The notes under the pieces: generated by a model | What the model was told of the DNA's origin: nothing | What the model saw: only the letters and a program-made list of their open reading frames with translations | Databases searched by the model: none | Source of the DNA: Cannabis sativa | Taxonomy: Eukaryota; Streptophyta; Magnoliopsida; Rosales; Cannabaceae | Reading direction: 5' to 3' | DNA: 64,000 bases | Assembly (NCBI RefSeq): GCF_029168945.1 | Contig: NC_083605.1 | Location: 76,650,969 to 76,714,968 of the forward strand | Part shown: in pieces, positions 23,635 to 35,803 of the stretch | How the letters are laid out: every line of letters begins with the position of its first letter | Position numbering within the stretch: position 1 is the stretch's first letter | Made by a program: the position numbers and the translations under genes

Positions 23635-24152
23635 TAAAATTAGATAAAAAATTTAAGCCCCTGAGTTAGGTGGGCCCTAGGTATAAGCCTAACTCACTTA
23701 TGCCTAGGGCTGGGCCTACTTTCAACATACGTCAAATTGCTTAATGTTAAATTTAACACAATTAATACATATTTTTATCTAAATTTGCATCTAAATTTTC
23801 TATTATTAGAGCAGAATTACAAAAAAGTGTACTAAATATAGCATTCACTAACTTTTTATGTTAAATTTAGCACTTTTTTTTACCTCACGCATTAGAGATG
23901 GGTTTAGAGCATCCAATGGAGAGATACAAATTAGTGATTTATTACTCATTTTGAGAAATATTTGCTTCAAAAGTTGATTCAATTTTAGATCACAATATGA
24001 TGATACAAAATTTACAACACAACAATTACACTATTTTTATGTTTACTTTTAAGTCATTTCTAGTATTTTATTATTAAATAAAGTTGATGCATTAAATTAT
24101 AAACTTTTTGTATTTATTTTTTGTTGTTTTACATGATAGAATATAGAGCATC
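23635..24152. other. AT-rich spacer with a small palindrome
   Basis: A short imperfect palindrome at about 23655-23712 (gagttaggtgggccctaggt / acttatgcctagggctgggc) resembles the ends of the CAGGGCCG MITE family. Nothing else was recognised. Confidence 0.4.
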
Positions 24153-24322
24153 GCCATTAGGCATCAGTGGTGCCTAGCACTTTCTCGGCATGTCGCGTTG
24201 CGATTGGCTAGCGATACTTTCTAAAAGCTATTATATTAAATTATGTGAGACCCGATACTTAGTTGAACCAATAGCGATATTAACACATAGGAGAGTGCTA
24301 GGCACCAGTGGTGCCCTTTAGC
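24153..24322. mobile_element. Short MITE 'GGTGCCTAGCACT' family, copy 1
   Basis: About 170 bp with inverted arms ggtgcctagcactttct (from about 24169) and agagtgctaggcaccagtgg (right). The internal sequence aattatgtgagacccgatac corresponds to the site into which a hAT MITE has inserted in the second copy (27120-27602). Confidence 0.7.
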
Positions 24323-25136
24323 ATTTCTTTTATATATAATGATAAAGGTATTATTTTTTATACTTTTGATGAAAATATTTTTATTTTTTTGAGGCTATTA
24401 ATTAAATATTAAATTTTGCATTAACTTTTCCAATTATGTATTAGACACAATACTTGATTTCAATATATCACAAAAATATTTTTTGTGTTAAATATAATTT
24501 TACATCTTTTATTGAAAAAATTTTATTAGTGTAATTTAATATTAAATCTCACATAATTTGATTTGAAAAGTGCTTTACTAATTTTTAGCTACGATGATAT
24601 AGTAAGTGACTTGGCAAAATATAGTAAACAAATGATGGCAATCTAAGCAAATTGTATGAACTAGAGGATAGCATAACGAATTAACGATCAAACTATTTTC
24701 AATTTTATGAATTCTAAATTTAAATATAATAATTTAATTATATATAATTAAAAATTATTTAGTTAAGTTAATAAAATTGTATTAATTAAATTTATTTTTA
24801 AAATATCTAATATATACTTTTTAAAAGTATAAAATATTACAAAAGTATTATTAAAAACATAAAGTGCCAAGCTAATATAAAAAATAACCATCACTTAAAT
24901 AATATTATTAGTGGTGTATCAAATAAATTAGAATGATGTAATAAGAGCTTTCTATTTGAATATAAACATAACAGAATAATTAAATTAATAAATTGCCGAA
25001 TTTGCCGGCAAGTGATTTATATTATAATAACATTAATTAATTATAGATATATGCATAATTAAAAAATATTTATTCAAAGATTAGTTTGTAATTAAAAAGA
25101 TTTAAAGATAAGTTTTGTAATTTGGTTCAAATTATA
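24323..25136. other. AT-rich spacer, nothing recognised
   Basis: No gene and no clear element boundary. Confidence 0.4.
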
Positions 25137-25723
25137 TGTGTTTATTGGATTACATCTAATGTTTTTAGGCCTATTCAGATCCGATCCAATCATATATTAA
25201 ATGTTAGATTTTACTATCTAATACGATCCAATCAATTTCAGTCATCCAATCTATCCAACATCTGTTGGATGTTGGATTGGATCGGTTCTATCATTGAATG
25301 TATTTCATATATATATATATATATTGGTTTAATTTGGGTTTATTCAATATTTTAAACCTAGTATTTTTTAGATCGAATTAGATCCATCCAATATTTTAGG
25401 TCAAGTATGTATTGGATTTGACTCGATCCATCCATAAAAAAAAAGAGTAAAATGTTAATGTTAATTTTCATATATACATATAGATTTGACATATAACAAT
25501 ATAAAATCTAATTAATAATCCAAACTAAATGAAAATACAAATTAGTTCGATTGAATGTTGGATGTATTGGATTTTTAGACACCCCATCCACCATCCGATC
25601 CAATTAGATATTTAAAAATAACATCTAATCCAATCCGATCACAATTGGATATCCAATGTTTGGCGGTCGGTTATAATTGGATCGGTCGGTTTCTATTGGA
25701 TTTGATCGATTTATGCACACCCA
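25137..25723. mobile_element. Repeat element rich in GGATC/GATCC, flanked by 12-bp direct repeats
   Basis: The perfect 12-bp direct repeat gttcaaattata flanks the segment (25125-25136 and 25724-25735). The interior carries many gatccaat and attggatc motifs in both orientations. The right end tttatgcacaccca resembles the ends of plant hAT-like MITEs, but the left end does not match it clearly. The class is uncertain. Confidence 0.5.
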
Positions 25724-25735
25724 GTTCAAATTATA

Positions 25736-26644
25736 ATAATAGTATTTTTCTTTAAAAAAAAAAAAGGATAAATATTTTTTTATCAATAGAATGAAATGCC
25801 AATTATTAAGAAAATATTGATGCACTTTTTATTGGAAAATTGAAGTGAAATTAATTTTAATTATATTTTTTTTAGTATTATTATTTTTCAAATAATGGAA
25901 GACTTTAATTAATTAAATCATCTAGACATCTACCACCCTTCCTAATTTTCCAAATTGACAGACTGGTTGGCTTTGAATTCTAATTATGACTCAGATGGTC
26001 AAAATATATATACTCAATTAACTCACTCATCACACATAGACATAGATTTATATATTGCTACCTAGTTTTGACTGCAATTTTTCATTTCCTTTCTAAAAAC
26101 AAAAACAATTTATATATTTTCATTTTATTATAATTTATATCAACTAATTAATATATATATATATATGAGTAGTATATATATGGCAACATATGCAAGGAAA
26201 TCATGTTATATATATCTTTCGATTGATTCCATTAATTCTGCTTGTTCAATTAATAAATTTGTTATATTTAATGTGTATGTATTTTAATTGTTTCTTTGTT
26301 TGTGATCAAGTCATATCAAATCAATGAATCATGAAATAATATTGTTTGATATACATATATATTTATAGCTTGTAATCAAATCAATATCAAATAATAATTG
26401 AATAGCCAAACAATCCATTAATGCTGAAGTTAATTATATTATATAGGAAAATGTAAAAGGTTATTAATAAATAAATAATATACGAATACGCGTACTATAT
26501 ACAAGTACATAAATTTCATCACCTTTATTTAATTAAGTTGCTTAGATTATATCAGAATCAGATGATGACTTTTATTATAAATAAATAAATAAAAGAAGCT
26601 TAATAATGTCAAAAGAAATGAATTCATTAAAATAAAGAATGGGT
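25736..26644. other. AT-rich spacer, nothing recognised
   Basis: No gene was found. An (AT)n run lies near 26152-26166. Confidence 0.4.
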
Positions 26645-26875
26645 ATTTAGCAGTACTTAAAGTTTAATTTTAACGGTATAAATATTAAATATTTATAAAA
26701 TTATAATCTTTCTAATTATTATATGGTATCAATTATTACTAAATATTTTTTTAATAAATTAAAAATAGAATCTGTACTAATAAAATTAAAAAAAAATTAC
26801 AATTTAAAAATAAGTATTAAATTTATGCTTCTTACCAATTTAAAATTTTACTATTTAACCTTAAAAAATATTAAT
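26645..26875. mobile_element. Palindromic MITE, family 'GTACTTA' (copy 2, shortened)
   Basis: Shares agtacttaaagtttaatttt on the left, and gaatctgtactaataaaatt followed by tacaatttaaaaataag on the right, with the element at 11857-12247. The middle is shorter. Confidence 0.5.
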
Positions 26876-27119
26876 AATAAAAAATAAAAAAATAAAAGAT
26901 TTTTAAAATGGGAAGATGAGATAAAATTATTGAAATTCCACGTGGGTTTATAGGTAGTTATCTGTAAAAGGCAGCAAGTGGCAAAGTGAGGCAGTAGAGT
27001 AGAGAGTATTGGTGGTCAAATCCCATCCCACTCACAAATTATAATCTCAAATAGTCAAAATATTCTGACGTGTTGCACTATCTTTCTTCTTAATTTACAC
27101 TTTCTTAATATCATTTTAG

Positions 27120-27602
27120 GGAGAGTGTTATGGGGCACCTAATCACTTTTTATACAATAAAAATTTTATAATTAGTTAGTAATATTTTTTAAAAATTATT
27201 TTTTATATTATATAAAATTTGATAATTAATTGTAGAGTTATTAGATACCAATAATATCTATCATTTTTTATACGTGTTGTTTTATAATTAATTAGTAATA
27301 TTCTTTTTTAAAGACTATTTTCATAAAGTTATGTAAGACTCAGGCCTCGTCTTGGGCATAGGCGGCCTAGGTCTGTGCCTAGGGCCCACCCAGCTTAGGG
27401 CCCAATTTTTTTTTTCTCTTTTAAAATTATATATTTTTTTACCGATTTTAAAAATACTACATTTTTTCTAACATAAGGGCCCAAAATTTTTTTTTTCCCT
27501 ATGGTCCACTTCGTTTCAGGACCGGTCCTGGTAAGACTCAATATTTAATTATAGTAATAGTAGGAGAATATTAGATACTAGGGTGCTTTTTAGCAATTCT
27601 CT
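27120..27602. mobile_element. MITE 'GGTGCCTAGCACT' family, copy 2, split by a hAT MITE
   Basis: Left arm gagagtgttatggggcacct and right arm agatactagggtgctttt are inverted relatives. The internal sequence gttatgtaagactcaatatt matches attatgtgagacccgatac of the 24.15-kb copy once the 27341-27530 insert is removed. Confidence 0.6.
27341..27530. mobile_element. hAT-like MITE, 190 bp, 8-bp duplication, nested
   Basis: Starts caggcctcgtcttgggcata and ends caggaccggtcctg. It is flanked by the 8-bp direct repeat gtaagact (27333-27340, 27531-27538); the next two bases, ca, also match but probably belong to the terminus on the left. It has inserted into another MITE. Related copies are at 14867, about 28548 and in a PGSIP intron at about 33050. 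Confidence 0.85.
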
Positions 27603-28956
27603 TAATTACACTAATAAAGATATAACGAAAGTACTAAGCATCAAATATTTTTTAACAATTCTTTTATAAATTGATTAATCACTTCATCATGAAAATAAAT
27701 ATCATTAAAATAATATTAAAAGTTATGTTTATATATATGTGCATATGCAATGCAAGCGCATATACTCTCCAAAGATAAGTTAACATATAAATTTTTTTTT
27801 GAGAAGAAAATTAAAATATAATTAAAGGCTTCTATTATGTATATTAATAATATTATAAAGCTTACAATAATAAAGAAAGGGGGAAAATAAACAAAGATAT
27901 AATAATATAGTTAAAGTGAAGTTTGATTACCATACAAAAACGATGTCATCTCTTAAAAGATGCTATAGATAACAAATTGTATATATATAATTAAGGAGAT
28001 TGAGCTTTGAAATTGCAGTTAAATTTTAAAATATAATTGTATATTGTGATTAACTACAAGGTCACTCTATTATCAAAATAAAATAAAATAATAATTTGGA
28101 ATTAATTAAGGACCGGTTCCTTGTAAATATAAATTATTATTATAATAATATAATAAATAAAGAAAATATAATACAAAATATCGTTTTAATTTTATTTCAA
28201 AAAGTTGCATATAGTTGAATTGGGTTATATAGAATTGGTCAACGAAATACCTGTAGTTGAAGTTGAAGTAGACCGAACCCAAAAAATGATCAATTGTATC
28301 TATAGACTATATCTATATATCTATTATACACACGTTGTTTGGGTCAAAATAAAGTTCCAATCTAATCTTGTTCAAAACCCTAGCCTCTTTAATTTACCAA
28401 AATAATTACCAATATTATCTAACATCCCCATCGATCCGCAGGTGATATTTTATAGTTATTTAATAGTATCTTATAAAAATTAAAATATTTAATTATATAA
28501 GAACTCGATAGTACTGTATCAATAATAGTATAATATGTTAATTAAACACAGACCGATCCTGAGCATAAACAAACTAGACATGTGTCTATGCTCTTTTTTT
28601 TTCCTTCCTAAAAATGCACATTTTTTTTTACTAATGTTAAAAATAATACATTATTCTTATGACCCACTTAGCATATAATTCATTGGCAATTTAGTTGTCC
28701 AGAGAAGCCACGTGCATGTGTAATTAGTTCTCTATTTCTATTTATGAAATTATCAAATATATTTCATTAACATTATTATAAGTTCTCGCTGTGGTCGTTA
28801 GAAACCAATCTAGTGAGGTGGTTTGGGTTATAATGGCTATTCGATCGTTAGGTTGGATTTCTCGGGTGGTAGCAAGGAGGCAGCGTGCTCTTAGTACTTA
28901 ACCAGTTTTTTTTCTAATTGAGAGATTGAAAAACTACTTCTCTTTTTGCCTGAGAC
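27603..28956. other. AT-rich spacer with a degenerate MITE
   Basis: A degenerate copy of the CAGGGCCG-type MITE lies at about 28548-28690 (cagaccgatcctgagcataa, then gacccacttagc). No gene was recognised. Confidence 0.4.
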
Positions 28957-29181
28957 TAGGGGTGTTCATCAAACCGTTCAAACCGTCCGCACCACACCGC
29001 AACGCAAAAAAAAATGCAGTTTGAAATTCTTTGCAGTGCGGCCGCGGTTTGAATTTTTCTTAAACCGCGCAGTGTGGTGCGGTTTGCAGTTTTGAATTGT
29101 TAATATGTGGTTCAAACCGCACTGCACCGCACATTACAAAAATAGTCAAAAACTGCACCACCCGCACTGCGAACACGCTTA
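28957..29181. mobile_element. hAT-like MITE, 225 bp
   Basis: Starts taggggtgttcatcaaaccg, like the 17.7-kb element, and ends in the degenerate gaacacgctta. It is flanked by near-identical cctgagac (28949-28956) and cctgaagac (29182-29190). The interior is GC-rich with repeated accgcactgc / gcggtttg motifs. Confidence 0.75.
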
Positions 29182-29190
29182 CCTGAAGAC

Positions 29191-30554
29191 TCTTTAAATA
29201 TTTTGATAGTTGTATTTTTACTTATATTTCTAAATTCTGTAATTTTATTGCTCTGGTTAAGTGAGCTTTAACTCATAAACGGTATGGTAGCTTATATATT
29301 TATTCTATTTTGACAGACTTAAATTTCAGTATCAATGAACGCTTATTTAAAAAAAATGTATATTTTTACTGATTGTGATATAGGATACTTAAGATTCTTC
29401 CCTATAATTTTTTTTTTTTTCATATGTTTGATTATTTAATCAATGAAATTAAGACAAGTGTTATTGAGTAAAAAATAAAATAAAATAATAAGCTATGTGT
29501 TGGAGTGTGGTAGTGATAATAAGAAAAGTCTCGTGGAGCTAGCTAGAGACTTGAAACGTACGAGTAAGAAATGCAAACCAAAAGTAACGACTAATAATAA
29601 CAAGTCTTTTTAACTGTTGAAATTGTTAGACTATATTTATATTTGGTAAGTTATTTTGAATCTCCCATCATTTATTTTATACAATCTAAAAAAAAAAAAA
29701 TTATCTTGGAGATTCTCTATCCAAGTTCCAAACATAAATTCTCTTTGTTCTAAGTGAAATATATTATTATGAATCTGAGATGATTCAACTCAATTTTAAC
29801 ATGTATTAAATTAATCTTATTAACTTTTAAGATTTTTTTTTTTAAAATTTATTTGATTTTACTAATACAATAATTATTCATGTATAGAATTTTACTCTTC
29901 GAACTTTAATTCTTGCCTCATTATCTTTTATCTATAATAGACTTTCGTTAGTAAAATTATATAAATGTTCTCAATTAATTAACTTAATAATCTCAATAAT
30001 TTTTTAAAAAAATAAACAATTTAAAAAATTTATAGACTATAATTTAATACATGTTAAAAGTTTAAAGTGAAAATTATAATTTGCTTACTATACATAGAAA
30101 ACAAGGAGAAGGGCACTTCTGTAAATTCCTTATTTTGTTAATAAAAATATCCATGAGAGATTGTATACCAACAAAGACTGAAAAAAAATTAAATACCAAA
30201 TATAATTAAATGATGATATATAAAGAGAAAAGGTCAAATTATAAAGAAGAAGAATAAATTGCCTTATTCTAAAGGTGTATAGAGATACTAAAAGTCCAAA
30301 ATTTCCTTTCTAAAAATTTGGCATTGGCATATATAGGGACCTTCCCTCGTTACATCCTCCTTTCTTTCAAATAAATAAATAAATAAATAAAAAGTTTCTT
30401 AATTTCTGAGGATGACTTTGTCTGTTTCACTACTTTCCCCTCATTATTATTTTATATAAATTAATAATACCACCAACGAGTCTTTCCACTTATAAAACTT
30501 GGAAAACACTAAGACTAAGAGAGAGAAAGAGAAGAAGAAGAGAGAGATAGAGAA
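29191..30554. other. Spacer and PGSIP upstream region
   Basis: Contains a very diverged F1 copy (about 29793-30078) and the presumed PGSIP promoter. Near the gene there is an (AAAT)n run at about 30373-30391 and a purine-rich GAGA leader at 30518-30550 directly before the start codon. Confidence 0.45.
29793..30078 (-). mobile_element. Foldback element family F1, copy D (degenerate)
   Basis: Recognisable mainly by aacatgtattaaattaatct on the left and ataatttaatacatgttaaa on the right, with a central atagactttcgttagtaaaa. Strongly diverged. Confidence 0.4.
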
Positions 30555-33500
30555 ATGGCCGCCTCTAAAGAAAGTACTGTTACTGTTATGGTCTTGTTGT
30601 TTTTGTTTTTGTTGGGCGTTATTAATGTTACAGCGGCAGAGCATGATGATCAAACGACGTCGTCTCATAATCAGGTTGTTGATCATAATAAGTTGTCTAA
30701 TAAATCGACGGTGGTGATGAATCGGAATAAGTATGCTTATGCAACGATGATGTATATGGGGACTCCAAGAGACTACGAGTTCTACGTGGCGACACGTGTC
30801 ATGCTCAGATCACTTGCTAAACTCCACGTGGATGCAGATCTCATTGTTATTGCCTCTCTCGATGTTCCTCTTCGATGGGTTCGAGCCATGTAAGTATATA
30901 TATATATATGTATATCTCCTCCGTATACGGCTCTCCGGCCTCGGAGTATTTTAATTTTTATTTAGGCGATAATTAATATTGGATTATTAAACCTAATTAA
31001 GATTAATAAGATATTATAAATAAATAGAAACTGAAAAGGTAAGGAAGGGTAAAGTAAAGGCGTTGATATATAGAAAACTAATAAAGTCTAACTTATGATC
31101 AGCTAAGGGCAGGAGTACGTTATTACGGTACGTGTGTATAATCTGTAGAGGAAATGATTTATCTGTTTGGAAGAGAATATCTGTGTGTCTGTGCTGTAAA
31201 GTCTTAGATTAGATGGTCCCGCTTGTACCCAATAAAACCTCCACTTTCTTCATCAACACTCTGATATATGATATGAATGGATAAGTAGTGTTTTTTTTTA
31301 TCTGAAAATATGGAATGGAATGGGGCCAATATAAGTATTATTATAAATAAATATTATAATATATATATGGATGCCAAATGGAATGGAATGACATACTCCA
31401 CGTGGTATCTGCCAACGTGTTCTCTGCCAACGTGTCTCCTTATTTCAATTTCATATTATAACAATGGAATGGACAAAGTAACACCCACTTTGCCACTTGT
31501 CTTAACGAACATAAAATAAGAATATACCGTCCATATATTCTATTTATTTTTTGTATTGAATAATTTTTTGAAGTGTAGACCAAAAAATTTGTAAAATATT
31601 ATAAAAATAACTCAACATGAATATAATTTTATATTTATATTTTTAAATTTTTTATTTATAATTATATAATATTATTTTCTCCTTATTTTTTTTTTATATT
31701 TTACTGACCATGTATATAATTTTAAAATTTTACAAACAATCTTAATAAATAAAAATTTTAGGCCATAAATTATAAATAATACATAAATAAAGTATATTTT
31801 CAAAAATTTCTTTTTTTTTTTAAATGTATTTACAGAAAAGTAATGATAATAATTATGTAAATTACGTACGGTTAATAATATTAATTTGTTGGCCTTGAAA
31901 TACTCGTATGAATATAACTTGTTGTAAGTAACGGTAATATTAATAAGTAGTATTGAGAGTGTGACAGATGATAAAGATGACAATTTCATCATTTTCCTTT
32001 GTTACATCAAAAAAGATTTTTATATTAATATATATTTTTTTATATATATATAACAGGGAAGAAGAAGATGGGGCGAAAGTGATGAGAGTGGAAAATCTAA
32101 ACAACCCGTACAAGAAACAGTCGAATTTCGATTGGAGATTTATGTTAACAATGAACAAGATTTACGTTTGGAGTTTAGTGGAGTACGAAAGAGTTGTTAT
32201 GCTCGATTCTGACAACATTTTCCTTCAAAACACAGATGAGTTATTCCAGTGTGGTCAATTCTGTGCTGTGTTCATTAACCCATGTATTTTCCACACTGGA
32301 CTTTTTGTGCTACAGCCTTCGATGCAAGTGTTTAAGGACATGGTTCGTGGGTTGGAAAATGAGAGAGAGAATCCAGATGGTGCGGACCAAGGCTTCATTG
32401 GTAGTTACTTTCCTGATTTGCTTGATAGGCCCATGTTTCATCCACCTTCTAATCCCACCACTTTGCTTAATGGCACATTTAGACTGCCTTTGGGTTATCA
32501 AATGGATGCTTCTTACTATTGTAAGTACTGTATATTTTATCAATTAATTAATTAATTAATAATAATAATTATATTATAGATGTTAATTTTGGTGTTTATA
32601 ATTATAATTAATTAATTAATCAGATCTTAAACTTCGGTGGAGTGTACCGTGTGGACCAAACAGTGTGATTACATTTCCAAGTGCACCTTGGTTGAAGCCT
32701 TGGTATTGGTGGTCTTGGCCTGTTTTGCCACTTGGTATTTCTTGGCACGAACGACGTCGTCAAACTCTCGGGTACCTACTTTATATATTTATAACAACTT
32801 CTATTTATTTATTAAGTATTTTCAAATATACAACTACTACTAGTATTACTATTTACTACTCAAAATTTGAAAATTAAGGTATTTATCATCCACAATTCTA
32901 CATATTCAAATTTTAAGTAACCTAAGAAATGTAGGGAATCTGGGATATAGTCAATTCCAAAAGTTTACGAGGGTCAATACATATTTAAAAAATATATATA
33001 AATAAAAATTATTTATTTATTTTTAAAGTAATTTTTTTTTTATATTTTTATGAAAATGCAGGTAGCAACTTATTTAATACCTAAATATATATATTTTTTT
33101 AATATTTTTTAAAAATACCATTTATCTTTGGGCTCAAAAAAATTTGTTTGTCTATGACCCATTTTAAATCAAAACCGGCCCCCCAACCCATCTAAAAACT
33201 ACTAGAGCAATAGTAATAATGTTGTGATGATTATTGACTAAATTATGTATTATTTTTAGGTACGGAGAAGAGATGGGAGCTGTGTTGTTGCAGGCAGGTA
33301 TGTACGTGGGGCTAATAGCAGTGACAAGGGTGTCACGGGGCAACATGTCGAAGCTATGGTACCGTGGGGTGCGTGTGGACAAGACCAACCCCTTCATTCA
33401 AATGGGCCTCAAATTATTAGCTGTTTGGTCCATTATTGCAGCCTACGCTGTCCCTTTCTTCCTCATTCCATGTACCATTCACCCCTTGATTGGCTGGACA

Positions 33501-33815
33501 CTCTATTTGCTTGCTTCATTTGCTCTTTCCTCTGTTTCCATCAATGCATTCTTGCTCCCAACTCTTCCCATTTTGACTCCTTGGCTTGCCATTTTTGGGG
33601 CTCTTTTTGTTATGGCTTTTCCTTGGTACCCAGATGGGATTGTTAGAGCTATTTCTGTGTTTGGTTATGCATTTTTGTGTGCCCCCTTTTTATGGGCATC
33701 TGTAGTTAGAGTTAGGATTTGTCTTACGAACTCGTTTGAAAAAGATTTGTTTTTTACTAGATTGGGTGAGTCCACCACCACCACGTCCCCTTCTGGGATT
33801 AACAAGCTTTGTTAA
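30555..33815 (+). CDS. PGSIP8: GT8 glycosyltransferase, PGSIP7/8-type putative glucuronosyltransferase
   Basis: Golgi or ER-membrane glycosyltransferase of family GT8. Relatives PGSIP6-8 include IPUT1, which adds glucuronic acid to inositol phosphorylceramide, but the PGSIP7/8 substrate is not established. Four exons join cleanly: 30555-30889, 32057-32520, 32624-32771 and 33260-33815 (about 500 residues). An N-terminal signal peptide (TVMVLLFLFLLGVINVTAAE) is followed by the GT8 domain (KYAYATMMYMGTPRDYEFYV, MLRSLAKLHVDADLIVIASL). The DxD motif is in VVMLDSDNIFLQ, and other GT8 landmarks are FHTGLFVLQPS and NPDGADQGFIGSYFPDLLDR. A Trp-rich WLKPWYWWSWPVLPLG segment comes before four or five C-terminal membrane helices. 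The tail carries TTTTSPSG. Intron 1 is 1.17 kb; intron 3 holds a MITE remnant. Confidence 0.9.
33045..33190 (-). mobile_element. MITE remnant in PGSIP intron 3
   Basis: The pieces taccatttatctttgggctc, tctatgacccattttaaatc and aaaccggcccc match the right half of the CAGGGCCG-type hAT-like MITE at 27341-27530. Only one end is recognised. Confidence 0.4.
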
Positions 33816-34450
33816 TTTAATCAAACTAATTAAAACAAAAACCCAACCATTTACTTAATTTATTTGTAATATATATTGATCAAGCATTGTAAAAGAAGAA
33901 AAATATATCTCATTGAATAGAATCATTTTTAATCATTTATTTATTCTCTCATTAGTTTTTTCTATTTCCTAAATATCTTGAATATCAGTCATACTTGGAT
34001 ATATTATATAGTCAAAGGTGGAGTCAGAAAGGTATGATTTTTTTTTTTTTTTGTTGTTGTTGTTAGGCAGAATTATTCAACGTAAATGTAATGTTTGTGG
34101 AGAAACTTATATGTCAGTCAATAATCTTTTTAGACTTTGATTTTGTTACCAATTTGATTTATAGAAAAATACACCATTTTATTTGAGTTTGTAATTAATT
34201 TCTTTTAATGGATATTTCATGATGAAATGAAATGTAGTATAGGGATATGCCCTTCTTGGAAATGTCCTCCTAAATTACTGTCTTGGAATCTTTCTTGGCT
34301 CTTTTCTTTCATTAATCATTCTTTTCAAACTCTTATTTGATGTGATAAAGTATTTGAGAAGTGTTGGTAAACCAAATATTATAACTTTTTACTTAATTTT
34401 TGTTATCGAAAATACATGTGTTCAATAATTTTTTAAAATTTTTTTTAGGC
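33816..34450. other. PGSIP 3' flank, nothing else recognised
   Basis: Contains the AT-rich 3' untranslated region and spacer. No gene. Confidence 0.4.
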
Positions 34451-34833
34451 TAATTAAGATTTTTTTTCTAGAATTTTGACATGTACCAAATTATGCCTAT
34501 GAACTTTTAAGGTCGTTAAAAATGTTCCATGAACTATTGAGATTGTTGAATTTTAGGACTTTTGTCTAATTTTAGTAAAAAAAATTCTAACATGGATGAA
34601 AGTTCAAGAGGCATGATTTACTACATGTTAAAGTTCGATAGGCATGATTTTGTAGATATCAAAGTCTGGGGAGCATTGTTTAACACATAAACAATCACTG
34701 AAATAGTAAAATTGAATGAAATTAGACAAAAGTTCTTAAATCTAACAATTTTGGGAAATTTTTAACGGCTAAAAAAGTTCAAGAAACATAATTTGATATA
34801 TGTTAAAGTTTAGCGAGAAAAAATCTTAATTAA
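34451..34833 (+). mobile_element. Foldback element family F1, copy E (well preserved)
   Basis: The termini taattaagattttttt and aaaaaatcttaatta are perfect inverted repeats. The internal markers are aggtcgttaaaaatgttcca, aacatggatgaaagttcaag, agtctggggagcattgttta and aacggctaaaaaagttcaag. Confidence 0.75.
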
Positions 34834-35463
34834 TTTTTTTTATAATAATATTTATTATAATTACAACATTATCTTTATAAAAAAAATTAAAAAAAAATTG
34901 TAATAAAAAGTTGTAATCAAATTAACCGTTGATCGTAGATTAATAAACTATGCTTTTATTTAAGAATCTATATTTGATGTTATATGAAATTGCTAGTAAT
35001 TTTTTTTGTGAAGAAACAGTAATTATTATTTTCTTTATTGTACAGTGAGAAATAGTAATTATAATTTTTTTCATGAACCATTTTTTCCTTGCTCGTATAG
35101 TTTTGGCAACAAGACAATCTTGTAATTAACAATGATTAGTCTTTACTTAATAAACAAATAAAGAATATATATAAACAGACAGAAGATTAGCAATTGACGA
35201 TAGATGATATTGCAAGAGTAGTATAAATATATATAATAATGATGGTGTGTGAAGAAAATCAAATTAATGTATTATTATATATCTAATCCCACTGGAAACA
35301 AAATAGAAGAAGCTGCTGATTGGGTTATAATTATTTGCATTGCACACTTGTCAAAAAACACAATAAACGACAACACCAAGACGTAAAACGACACAATATG
35401 GAATGGAAAAGAAGCAAGCAGCGTCACCTTCTTTAATTATATATCAGGTTGAATAAAATATGT
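34834..35463. other. AT-rich spacer, nothing recognised
   Basis: No gene and no clear element boundary. Confidence 0.4.
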
Positions 35464-35770
35464 ACTAATTAGAACTTTATTAAAGTATGTTTTAAGATTA
35501 TTGGGTTAGATTTAAGAATTTTTATTTAATATTAGTACAGAAAATGTAACATGAATCAAAGTTTTAATGGATATGATTTGGTACATGTTAAAGTTTAAAA
35601 AACATGATTTACTAGATATTAAAGTTTAAGAAGCATTATTTAATGTATAGACAATCATTAAATTAAAAGAAATTAAATAAAAATTCTTAAATCTAACTAT
35701 CTCAATAGTTAAAAAAAATTGTAATAGTTAAAACAATAAAAGTACAATTATTAAGTTAAAAATACTAATT
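35464..35770 (+). mobile_element. Foldback element family F1, copy F
   Basis: Shares ttagatttaagaatttttat, aacatgaatcaaagttttaa and taaatctaactatctcaata with the other copies. The left arm is shortened. It ends aaaatactaatt only about 35 bp before copy G starts. Confidence 0.65.
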
Positions 35771-35803
35771 TACCTATATATTATTACTATTTAAAATTAA
35801 AGT

